The notes under the pieces are model-generated. The model saw only the letters and a program-made list of their open reading frames with translations. It was not told where the DNA came from and searched no databases. Below, piece by piece: positions 1 through 8,958 of a stretch of 64,000 nt of DNA. The position numbers and the translations under genes were made by a program. Location: NCBI GenBank assembly GCA_030848925.1, contig JANFFA010000004.1, positions 1-64,000 on the forward strand, written 5' to 3'. Position 1 is the first letter of the stretch. Each line of letters opens with the position of its first letter. The stretch is from Rhodalgimonas zhirmunskyi (GTDB lineage Bacteria; Pseudomonadota; Alphaproteobacteria; Rhodobacterales; Rhodobacteraceae).

Positions 1-725
1 TCCAGCGAGATCACCTCGCCATCCGTGCTCACCTGGTCCGCCTGAGGCGTCACCACGACAGGCGCGTCGTTCACGCCCGTCACCGTCACCGTCAGCACCG
101 CCGTATCGGTGCCGCCCTCGCCGTCCGTGACCTCGTAGCCGATGCTGGTCGTGCGGCTCTCGCCCGCCGCCAGATCCTCGAACGCCCCATCCGGATCAAA
201 GCTGTAAGAGCCATCCGCATTGATCGTGAACTGGCCCCCGGCGCTGCCTGCGACCGCAACCCCGACATTGCCCGCAAGACCCGCAACCGCGCCAACGCTC
301 AGATCATCGCTGTCCGGCGCCGTGTCCACGTCATTCGGCAGGATCACCCCGTTCGCCGCATTCCGGCTGATCGCCGTGTCCTCGTCGGTGCTGTCGACAT
401 CGTCCTGCGCCACCGGCGGCAGGTTGCCCACAGTCCACACGAAGCTGTCGCTCTGCGACGCCGTCGCCGTGCCGCTGTCATCCGTCGCCGTCACCACCAC
501 GGTGTAAGGCCCCGTCACCGACGCATCCGCATCGATCGTGCCGCTGATCACGCCCGTCGCCGGATCAATGCTCAGCCCCGGCGGCAATCCCGTCGCCGAG
601 AACGTCAGCACATCCGTCGCATCCGGATCCGCGAAGTTGCCCGACACATCCAGCGAGATCACCTCGCCATCCGTGCTCACCTGGTCCGCCTGAGGCGTCA
701 CCACGACAGGCGCGTCGTTCACGCC
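1..725. repeat. 648-bp tandem repeat within the adhesin (one full unit plus 77 bp)
   Basis: Bases 1-77 are identical to 649-725, giving a 648-bp period (216 codons, in frame). On the minus strand one unit encodes a putative Ig-like domain followed by a VCBS-like domain and ends in a VNDAPVVVTP linker. Only the first 77 bases of the next unit are visible, so copy number is unknown. The right-hand neighbours are clearly diverged, so the near-identical array starts around 725 and continues out of the window. Confidence 0.85.
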
Positions 726-3700
726 ATTGATCGTGATTGTGAATGTCCGGTCGGTGCCGGTGTCCACCCCGCCGTTGGCCGTTCCGCCACTGTCCGTCAC
801 ACCAACGGTGACTGTCACAGTATCGCTTTCACCTTCAGCCAAAATATCGCTCGCGGTAAAGGCAAGCGTATTGTCTGCATTGCTGTCATCGATGAACTTC
901 GGCAGGGCCGCGAACAATTCTGCCGCCGTGAAAAGCGCGCCGTCGGTTATGCCCTTGATCGTGAAGGTCACGGTCTGCCCGTTTTCATCCGGGCCGCCGC
1001 CCGTCAGGATCGTCTGCATAAAGCCAGTGACGGATTGTGGGCCATCATCCTCACCGATCGTGAAGCTCTGCGAGACTACGGCCGACGGCGCGTCGTTGAC
1101 GGGCAAAACGTCGATCGTCATCGTGTTCAGCGTTGTATCAAACGCGCCGCGGTCATCACGCACCGAGAAAGCGAAGCTCTTGAAGCCGGCCCCGTTATCA
1201 TTCGCTGGCGGAACGTATGTCAGGTTGCCCGCGACGATATCGCTCTGCGCAATGATATCGCCCTGGCTGACGGCAACGCCGTTGAGCAGCAACGCACCAA
1301 CACCAGGCAACGTATCGATACGGACACCGTCCATTGCATCGGTTTCGCCGCCCGGTTGGGTGTAATTGAAATCCGCCACCTTGAACACATAGGTCGTGTC
1401 TTCGATCGCAGTAACAGTGCTGTCCGAGGCGTCCGGCGCGTCGTTCTGCTCGACGATGGTGATCGACGCCGACAGGCTGTCAGTCAATGCCGCCGGGCCA
1501 CCGGCCGTGTTGCCACCCGAATTGTCGTTGTTGCCATCGCTGAGCGTGACCGTGATGTCACGTGCCCCCGCGAAGGTATCGGAACTGCTGTTATAGCGCA
1601 GGGCCTCGATGATCGCCGCCACCTGTGCCGTCGTCGCCGTCGCTTCCAGTTCGACAACGAGAGGCGCACCGTTGCTTCCACCGCTGACACTATCGATGCC
1701 TGCCAACGCTGCGTTCGTGATCGTCAATTGGTCGAAGGATTGGCCACCATCGTCCATCGTCACAGTGATTGAGCCGGCGCCAAATTGGCTCAGCGCCGCA
1801 GTCGTGCCGATATCCAGATCGGAAACGCTTACGCCCGTCACCAGTTGCTCCGGGGCAGTGCCGCTATTGGCAGCCGTGCTTTCTGTCACCGTCGCGGTCG
1901 AGCCGGTTCCGGTCAGAACGGGTGCATCGTTACGCGCGATGATCGAGGTGTTCAGGTTGACCGCAGTCGACCAGATATCCGTGTCGCGGGTCGAGTCGTC
2001 TCCAACAACGCCAGAGATATCCGCGCTGGCGCTAAACGTCTGCGTGGCATCCGCTAGGCGAACGCCCAATGCGCCCGGCGTGCCGTTGAAATCGGCCACG
2101 GGAACGAAGCGCAATTGCGCATCATTGGGCAGCAGAACAGCAGTGGTATCGTCATTCGCGCCTTGCGGAATATCGGTCCAGGTTACACCAGAATCGATGG
2201 AATACTGCCAAGTCCCTTCCGTGGATGCGTCCGCCGCACTCCCGATAACGGCAATTCCGCCGAGCGGCGTGCTTGCATCATCCCCCCCGGTGATCGCCGT
2301 CTGATTATCCGTTGCGTCGCTGTAAACCGAGGTGAACAAGCTGCTGACCGTCTGACCCGCCGACGTCGTGTTGTCTTCATCAATCGCGCTGAGCGTGGCA
2401 TCAGTACCCGTGGGGCGGTCATTCTCATTGGCGATGCTGGCTTGCACATTGACGGAGCCCGAAGCCCAGCGTCCTGTCGCGCTTGTTCCGCCTTCGTAGG
2501 CCAGGTTGTAGAAATCACTTGCATCAGTGCTGGGTGTGATCGTGTCGATCGCATCGCCATCCGCAAGCCGCACCCTGAGCCAACCCGGGTCGCCATGGAA
2601 ATCAGCGGCCGGTGTGAACCGAATTTCCGCGTTTACATCGAAAATAAGTGCGTTCGCAGAGGTCAAGCCGCTGGTCGGAATATCGATCCAACCACCGCTT
2701 CCGTCGGCAACCTGCCACGTCCCTTGGGATGCGTCATAATTGTTCGACCCCACGATCGCGACAAAACTGAACGCGGTCGACGAGTTGCCGCCGCCTGCTG
2801 CGGTCTGATCATCCGTGGGGTCGCTGTAATTCGCCCCAAGCAGACTAAGGAATGTGGTTCCGCTATTGGTTTGATCTTCACCTGGGGCGGTTATTGTAAC
2901 GGGATCATTATCACGGACCGGCCGATCATTGACCGGAGCGACATTGATGACCGCGGATTGGCTGCCTGATTGCGCGCCGCCGGTGCCTGTGTTGCCTTGG
3001 TCATTCAGGCTGACGGTGATCGTATCACCGGCAACACCGAAGGAGTGATAATTGGCATCCGGCGTGTAAATCAGACCGTCGAGGGCCGCGTTGATCTCGC
3101 TCTCTGTGCCGGTGATGGTAAGCGTATCTGTTCCCGCGCCCCCAATTACGGCACCCGAACCGCCCGCCGCCGTCAGAACACCATGGTCCACCGTCACGGT
3201 TGCCACCATATCGCTTCCGAAGTCATCCGGATCGCTAACGGTGAAAACGTTGCCGTTTGCTGTCGAGAAGGTCAGGCTGGTGTCTTCATTAACGTTCTGA
3301 TCGACCGGTGCAATTACAGTCGGCCCATCGTTGACGCTTGAAATCTGAACGTTGAACGTGCCGCTCGCCGTGAGCGGTCCACCGATGCCACTGGGAAGCG
3401 CAGTGCCGCCATTGGCCATATCGTTGATTTCGACCGTGATCGGAATGGTGCCATCGAAATTGGGATCCGCCGGTGTGAACGTCAGACCATTCAGTGCCGC
3501 GTTAAGCTGGGCCAGGGTACCGACAAGTTCCAGTGTTTCAGGGCTGGCATTCAGGTCGATCAAACCCGACAGGCCGGACCCGGTCAGCGTTCCGCTCCCT
3601 GCCGGCACACTGACTGTCAGGCGCTGAACATCCACCACCGGGGTGTTTCCAGCATCCGAAGGGTCGCCAACGGTCGGCGCCGTCGCACCACTAAATGTGA

Positions 3701-6700
3701 TCGAGGTGCCCGTGTCCATCGTCTGCGTGCCCGGCACGGTGACCGTGGGCGCGTCATTGACCGGGGTGATGGCGATCTGCGTCACCGTCCCCGAAACATT
3801 AGTTCCACCGCCCGACCCGTTGCTGCCACCGTCGTTCAGCGTGATGGTCAGCGTGTCGTCATTCACGTTGCCGTCCACGCCGTTCGAGCTGTGAACATTC
3901 GCGTTCGCGATATAGGTCAGCTGATCCAGCGCCGCGTTCAACTCGTCAACCGTTCCGGTCAGGGTCAGGGTCGACGGATCGCCGGTCGTCGCATTGCCAG
4001 TCACACTGATGTGGCCGTTCGTAACTGCCAGAACGACAGTCAGGTCATCACCGAATGCGTCAACGTCTTCGATCACATAGCCGGACAGATCAAGAACGGT
4101 ATCCTCGTTTACCGTCTGATCACCGGGGGCCGCCGTGGTGGTCGGATCGTCGTTGTCATCGGATGCGGTGAAGGTGACAACGATACTGGAACGGTTGTTC
4201 GTGTCGTTGATCAGCGTGCCGTCAGCGTTCTCGGTGCCGTCATCGTCGCCGTTCGCGCCGCCCGTCAGAGCACCGCTCGCATCGCGAAGCCGGTCATCGA
4301 CAGTCACCTCAAGGCTGAAGGTATCGTTGTGATCGACGTTCTGTAGTTCGACCTCAAGATTGGTCAGCGCCGCCTGCACATCGTCGAACGCGCCTTGGAA
4401 AACGATGACCCCATCGGAATCGTCGGAATCGGTGATGGTCAAACCAGCCGTGCTGCCAAGCGTGATGCCACCGCTTGCCGAAAGATCGACAGCACCACCA
4501 CTACTATTGGTCAAGGCAACGGTCACTTGAACGAAATCGGTCTCCCCGGCCGAAGTGACGACATCGCCGTCATCAATGTCGAGGTCCTCAATCGTCAGGC
4601 TGGTGCCGAAATTGTGGCTGAAGGTGCCGAACAGGTCGATCTCGCTGGCGCCAGAGTTCGCGATCGTAGCAACGTCATTCAGCGCCGAGTCGATGACAAT
4701 ATTGAAGGTCGACACGCCTTCAGCGCCACCTTGGCTGTAAACATGATCCGCAACCGAGTCACTAACCACGAAGTCGAAGGAATCGGCAAAAGTCTCCGAC
4801 CCATCATGAATGTATTCGATGTTGCCGTTGTTGATGTCCGCTTGCGAGAATGTCGAACCAATCCCAAGCAGGCTTCCATTCAGCAAAAGATTGCCCGCCG
4901 TCGGGATACTCGTAATGCGATACTGAAGCGTCACCGGGTTGGTGTTATCAGTGTCCACGGTCTTGAGCAGCGTATCATCGATAACGACTTGATCGCCTTC
5001 CGAAATGGTCAGCAGAACGTTGGCGGTGGTGTGGGTATCGCCGTTCGCGTCCGTAATCGTGGTATCCGCCCCGGCATTATTCGCAGGGCTGATCGGCGCA
5101 TCGTTCTGCCCGGCCAACGTCACGTAGACGGTCTCGGTGCTGCTCAGGTTTCCGGTTGCCGCCGCACCGGCGGTCGTCTCGCTCAAAACGTCGAACGTGC
5201 CGGTAGAAGCAAGGTCGTCACGCACCTCAACAGAGAAGCTGTCGGCATGGTTTTCCGACCCATCGTGAATATAGCGCAAACCACTGATGCCGCCGTCCGC
5301 GCTCGCGGTCAGGATCTCCGCCGACAGAAGGTCATCGGTCGTGACCGCAACCCAGTTGGTTCCATCGAACCGCTCCAGCGTTCCGTTGTCGGGCAGATCC
5401 GTAAGCCGGAACATAAGATCATCAATGACCGCCTCGCCGTTGGGATCGTTGACGCCACCGTCTTCACCCGGCTCGTTATTCGTATCGACATCCGCAAGCG
5501 TGATGTACTCGCTGGTCACCCGGATGCTTCCACCTTCCGGAATCAGCGGAAGGTTAGAGGTATCCACGGTCGGCGCATCGTTGGTCGGGATCGCCTCAAG
5601 CGTAAAGACGCCATCGAAACTCGCGGCAGTGCCGCCGCTTACGCTGAACGAGAACGATCCCTGATGGGTTTCGGACCCATCGTGAACAAAGCTCAACGCG
5701 CCCGCATCGATATCCGCCTGCGTGAACGTGTCATAGTTTCCAAGCGCGACACCGGAAAGAAGCAGCGTTCCGTTGCCCGGCGCTGCCGTAATGCGGAAAA
5801 TCGTTTCCTCGGGACCAAGCGCCAATGTGCCGCCACTGCCATCCGCCGTCTGCAGATTGACCTGCAATTCGGCCGACGTGATCGTGATGGTATCGATACC
5901 GCCGGTCGCCCCGTCGTCTTCGGTAACGACAACGCCCGTAATCGTGGAGCTGCTGACTTCGACAGCCCCCGAGCGCCCCGGAGCAGCACCCTCGGGTGGG
6001 CTTCCCTCGGTCCAATCGCCCTCAAGTTCGATCGTGAAGGTATTTTCCCGGATCGTCCCATCTGGATTGCGAACCGCGCCTTCAAGACCTTGGTCGTTAT
6101 AGGCGCGCAGCGTGCCATCGCGCACTTCGAACTTGAATGAATCTGTTGCGTTGACGTTTACATCAGCCGTGCTGTTGTAATCGATCGACCCGGCATCGAT
6201 ATCGGCTTGCGTGAAGCGACCGCCAACCCCGATCACCTCGCCGTTGATGCGTAACTCGCCCAATGCAGGCACTTCGGTCACGACATAAACAATCTGACCG
6301 GTCAGGTTATCCGGGTCCGTCGCCTGAAGGTTGGAACTGTCGATTCCAAGCGACCCACCCGATGTGACCGTGATCCCGCTATTTGCCGTCAGTTCCGGAT
6401 TGTCGTTGTTCGGGTCGACCGTGATATTGATCGTCTGCGGCCCCGAGCTTGCAGCATTCGCAGCACCGGCCCCGCCACCGGCATCCGTCACCTCGATATC
6501 GAAGCTCGGGCTCGTGGAATCTACCTCGCTGCCGTCATGCGCGAAACGCAAGCGCCCATTCGCCAACTCATCGGCCGAGAACGTCTCGCCTCCGCTCAGC
6601 GCTTCCCCGAAATCAAGCTGCCCGTCACCATCAGCATCCCAAAACAACGTGCCTTCGCCATCGTTATCGATGTTCGTGATCGTGATCTGGGAATCCGCCA

Positions 6701-8297
6701 AGGCGTCGTCACGATCGGTGATGGTCAGGCTCGCGCCAATATCCGCCGTTTCCGTTATCACACCGGGGTTGGCGAATAGATCTTCCGTCCCCTGCCCTTC
6801 GAACACGCTGGGGCTGCCCGAGATGGTCGGCGCTTGGTTCGTCGGCAGCAAGTTAACGGTGACCGTGGTCGGCCCGACATCGCCGCTGCCGCCACCATCG
6901 TTCACCGTAACCGCAAACCCATCGCTATCGCCCGGCGAGACATCCGACCCATCATGCGCATAGGACAGATTGCCATCGATCACATCCTGAAGCGAAAACG
7001 TGCTGCCCGCCAACAACGGATTCCCGTTAAGCTGGATAAGGCCGTTGGCCGGCAAAATGCTGGAATCGAGCTTGAACACGATTTGGCTGGCAATCTGCGG
7101 GTTCGCATTCAGTGCGGCATCGAGATCGGGGTCATTTAGACCGAAATTGGCCTCGGTCAGGGTGACCGTAGTGCCCTCGACAACCGACGGGCTGGTCGGT
7201 GTCATCGTCGGCGCGTCGTTTACCGGCGCAACCGAAATGTCAGACGTTTCGGTAACGACAGGGCCACCGTCACTGACAGTAATGGTAAATGTGCTGCTGC
7301 CGCTGAAGTTGGCCTCGGGACTATAGGTCATCCCATAAAGCGCACCGTTGATATCCGCAGCAAGACCACTCAACGTGATCGCGCCGCTCCCATCGCCGCT
7401 CACCGTCAGGCCGGTTGTCTGCGCAAGGGTGATCGTCCCTTCATCAACCGCAAGCGTTACATTCAGTACATCGTCATCCGCATCCACAACGGATACCGAA
7501 AAGACGCTAAAATCAGTGTCTTCCGATGTAGCAAACATCCCCGACGAAAGTCGGATACCGGGCTGCTCCAGAACGCCGTCGAACTCTTCGGCAACAAGCG
7601 ACGTGGCTTCAACAGATCCGCTTTCGACCTCAAGATCCCAGTCGCCTCCAAGCGTCGCCGCACCGGTCAGATCGTCCGAGGCCGCGACATCGGCTCCGGT
7701 TGCATTGGCCAGCGCAGCAAGGGTCGTTTCGTCCTGCCCGAAATCACAGCCATAGATCAGGATATCGGCATTTTCCGACAGGGCCGCGCCAATGGTGGCA
7801 AGCTCATCCGAATATGCGCCGTTGATATTGCTCGCATCCAGACGCGCATCACCCAGTTGAAGCTCACCCGCTTCACCATGCGACAGGATATGGATCGCCG
7901 AAATGTCGCTCCGCCCTTCCAGAACCGTGGCGATCTGTGCGATCCCGTCGGCATCGGCGCTGATCATCACGACTTCCGCACCATCCGGAATCGCCGCAAT
8001 CAGGCTGTCGGCATCGTCGATCCCGGCATCCACGAAATAAACTTCGTTGGCGCTGATCTCGGGCATGTCGAAGGTCGCCGAAGCCAGCGCTTCGACGGCT
8101 TCATCCTGTGCGTGCTGTGCGGCGATTTCGGCTGCTGCCGCGTCTTCGCCATAGCTTTCCTGAAGATCATGCGCGGCGTCCGCGGCTGCGGCCGCGTCAA
8201 ACAGGATTCGCTCTTCAAGTGGGTAGAAATCTTCGCTGGTTGAGCCGTTGTCAGTAGACCTATTCTGCTCGTCTTCGATCCGAACCGACTTGTCCAT
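1..8297 (-). CDS. Giant DUF4347 / cadherin-VCBS-Ig repeat surface protein (3' end outside window)
   Basis: The frame is open from ATG at 8297 to the left edge (2,765 residues visible). I checked it at the N-terminus and at several repeat borders, and all fall in the same phase. No hydrophobic signal peptide is seen. Residues 27-36 read LEERILFDAA, resembling the LEPR-type motif of very large exported proteins. Residues about 85-240 are a DUF4347 domain with IHILSHG (His139) and IYGCDFG (Cys183). The rest is a chain of roughly 100-residue acidic repeats: cadherin/CSPG-like units (HDGSE signatures), VCBS-like units (linkers of the VNDAP type) and, at the left edge, alternating putative-Ig (GLPPGLSIDPATG) and VCBS units. 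Such proteins are usually Ca-dependent adhesins secreted to the cell surface; adhesion is inferred, not shown. The upstream operon on the same strand is a likely export partner. The C-terminal secretion signal, if any, lies outside the window. Confidence 0.9.
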   Translation of the reverse strand, partial: MDKSVRIEDEQNRSTDNGSTSEDFYPLEERILFDAAAAADAAHDLQESYGEDAAAAEIAAQHAQDEAVEALASATFDMPEISANEVYFVDAGIDDADSLIAAIPDGAEVVMISADADGIAQIATVLEGRSDISAIHILSHGEAGELQLGDARLDASNINGAYSDELATIGAALSENADILIYGCDFGQDETTLAALANATGADVAASDDLTGAATLGGDWDLEVESGSVEATSLVAEEFDGVLEQPGIRLSSGMFATSEDTDFSVFSVSVVDADDDVLNVTLAVDEGTITLAQTTGLTVSGDGSGAITLSGLAADINGALYGMTYSPEANFSGSSTFTITVSDGGPVVTETSDISVAPVNDAPTMTPTSPSVVEGTTVTLTEANFGLNDPDLDAALNANPQIASQIVFKLDSSILPANGLIQLNGNPLLAGSTFSLQDVIDGNLSYAHDGSDVSPGDSDGFAVTVNDGGGSGDVGPTTVTVNLLPTNQAPTISGSPSVFEGQGTEDLFANPGVITETADIGASLTITDRDDALADSQITITNIDNDGEGTLFWDADGDGQLDFGEALSGGETFSADELANGRLRFAHDGSEVDSTSPSFDIEVTDAGGGAGAANAASSGPQTINITVDPNNDNPELTANSGITVTSGGSLGIDSSNLQATDPDNLTGQIVYVVTEVPALGELRINGEVIGVGGRFTQADIDAGSIDYNSTADVNVNATDSFKFEVRDGTLRAYNDQGLEGAVRNPDGTIRENTFTIELEGDWTEGSPPEGAAPGRSGAVEVSSSTITGVVVTEDDGATGGIDTITITSAELQVNLQTADGSGGTLALGPEETIFRITAAPGNGTLLLSGVALGNYDTFTQADIDAGALSFVHDGSETHQGSFSFSVSGGTAASFDGVFTLEAIPTNDAPTVDTSNLPLIPEGGSIRVTSEYITLADVDTNNEPGEDGGVNDPNGEAVIDDLMFRLTDLPDNGTLERFDGTNWVAVTTDDLLSAEILTASADGGISGLRYIHDGSENHADSFSVEVRDDLASTGTFDVLSETTAGAAATGNLSSTETVYVTLAGQNDAPISPANNAGADTTITDANGDTHTTANVLLTISEGDQVVIDDTLLKTVDTDNTNPVTLQYRITSIPTAGNLLLNGSLLGIGSTFSQADINNGNIEYIHDGSETFADSFDFVVSDSVADHVYSQGGAEGVSTFNIVIDSALNDVATIANSGASEIDLFGTFSHNFGTSLTIEDLDIDDGDVVTSAGETDFVQVTVALTNSSGGAVDLSASGGITLGSTAGLTITDSDDSDGVIVFQGAFDDVQAALTNLEVELQNVDHNDTFSLEVTVDDRLRDASGALTGGANGDDDGTENADGTLINDTNNRSSIVVTFTASDDNDDPTTTAAPGDQTVNEDTVLDLSGYVIEDVDAFGDDLTVVLAVTNGHISVTGNATTGDPSTLTLTGTVDELNAALDQLTYIANANVHSSNGVDGNVNDDTLTITLNDGGSNGSGGGTNVSGTVTQIAITPVNDAPTVTVPGTQTMDTGTSITFSGATAPTVGDPSDAGNTPVVDVQRLTVSVPAGSGTLTGSGLSGLIDLNASPETLELVGTLAQLNAALNGLTFTPADPNFDGTIPITVEINDMANGGTALPSGIGGPLTASGTFNVQISSVNDGPTVIAPVDQNVNEDTSLTFSTANGNVFTVSDPDDFGSDMVATVTVDHGVLTAAGGSGAVIGGAGTDTLTITGTESEINAALDGLIYTPDANYHSFGVAGDTITVSLNDQGNTGTGGAQSGSQSAVINVAPVNDRPVRDNDPVTITAPGEDQTNSGTTFLSLLGANYSDPTDDQTAAGGGNSSTAFSFVAIVGSNNYDASQGTWQVADGSGGWIDIPTSGLTSANALIFDVNAEIRFTPAADFHGDPGWLRVRLADGDAIDTITPSTDASDFYNLAYEGGTSATGRWASGSVNVQASIANENDRPTGTDATLSAIDEDNTTSAGQTVSSLFTSVYSDATDNQTAITGGDDASTPLGGIAVIGSAADASTEGTWQYSIDSGVTWTDIPQGANDDTTAVLLPNDAQLRFVPVADFNGTPGALGVRLADATQTFSASADISGVVGDDSTRDTDIWSTAVNLNTSIIARNDAPVLTGTGSTATVTESTAANSGTAPEQLVTGVSVSDLDIGTTAALSQFGAGSITVTMDDGGQSFDQLTITNAALAGIDSVSGGSNGAPLVVELEATATTAQVAAIIEALRYNSSSDTFAGARDITVTLSDGNNDNSGGNTAGGPAALTDSLSASITIVEQNDAPDASDSTVTAIEDTTYVFKVADFNYTQPGGETDAMDGVRIDTLPGVGALLLNGVAVSQGDIIAQSDIVAGNLTYVPPANDNGAGFKSFAFSVRDDRGAFDTTLNTMTIDVLPVNDAPSAVVSQSFTIGEDDGPQSVTGFMQTILTGGGPDENGQTVTFTIKGITDGALFTAAELFAALPKFIDDSNADNTLAFTASDILAEGESDTVTVTVGVTDSGGTANGGVDTGTDRTFTITINGVNDAPVVVTPQADQVSTDGEVISLDVSGNFADPDATDVLTFSATGLPPGLSIDPATGVISGTIDADASVTGPYTVVVTATDDSGTATASQSDSFVWTVGNLPPVAQDDVDSTDEDTAISRNAANGVILPNDVDTAPDSDDLSVGAVAGLAGNVGVAVAGSAGGQFTINADGSYSFDPDGAFEDLAAGESRTTSIGYEVTDGEGGTDTAVLTVTVTGVNDAPVVVTPQADQVSTDGEVISL

Positions 8298-8958
8298 TCA
8301 ATCCTGCCTCTCACACGAAGTGCTATCATAAATGCGGAAGCGGGCGCCAACTTGCATATACATGTCGACTGATCGAACCCAACCAAGTCGAATGGGCAAC
8401 CACCATCTACCACACCCCGGGGTTTTCCCCCGTGTAAACGTCCTCAACCCCAACCCAACCAGAGCGGTTTCTTAATCTTTTTCCCTAAGTACAAATGTCG
8501 GGATTCGCAACCGCAGGATGACAGCGACAAAGCCATCCAGTTACAGGGAATTTACAGAAACTTTCATCCATCATTCCGGTAAATCGCACGTTCTCAAACC
8601 CTTAAGAGGTAGGTGGCGCTTTCCCGCTCACTTGAGTGAAAGTTCCAAGCCGCGTCATACGTCCTACACCTGTTCAAAAATGCAGCTTTTCCTTGGCGAC
8701 AAATGGCGAAAAATAGGGCGGCGACGTTAACCATTTTCCTCGCCGCGTTAACCATTTACGTCTGTGATGACGGCATGTTGCGAGACTTCGCGCGCCCCGG
8801 TCGGCAAAGGCCATGGATTTTGCCTTTTCACCTGCCCGATCGTCCCCCATCGTGTGCCTGTATCACCAAACCCGTAGACAGCCCTCGCACCCCATCGCGC
8901 GCACCTCAACACAACCGTAAGCCGTGCAAGCCACCGAACGGTACAATTCTCCGACCGG
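8298..8958. other. 661-bp intergenic region upstream of the adhesin
   Basis: No credible gene is seen here. The stretch separates the end of the M50 fusion gene from the adhesin start and is visibly more AT-rich than its surroundings. It should hold the adhesin promoter and a long leader. The only structured element I find is the pair of TTAACCAT sites at 8727-8755. The adhesin ATG is preceded on the minus strand by a GAGAGGCAGG-like stretch about 6 nt upstream, a reasonable ribosome binding site. Confidence 0.6.
8727..8755. promoter_or_regulatory. Two helically phased TTAACCAT sites (possible CtrA half-sites)
   Basis: TTAACCAT occurs at 8727-8734 and again at 8748-8755, in direct orientation, with starts 21 bp apart (two helical turns). 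The alphaproteobacterial cell-cycle regulator CtrA binds TTAA-N7-TTAA and TTAACCAT-like half-sites. The sites lie about 430 bp before the adhesin start. Binding by CtrA is inferred from the motif only. Confidence 0.4.

Noticed and set aside
1-725. CRISPR-like repeats
   Set aside because: The period is 648 bp, in frame, and encodes protein domains; no short repeat-spacer structure is present.
4395-6140. Long plus-strand open frame opposite the adhesin repeats
   Set aside because: It is the complement of the repeat protein; the translation is Arg-rich, has no domain signature, and the minus strand has a clear protein in continuous frame.
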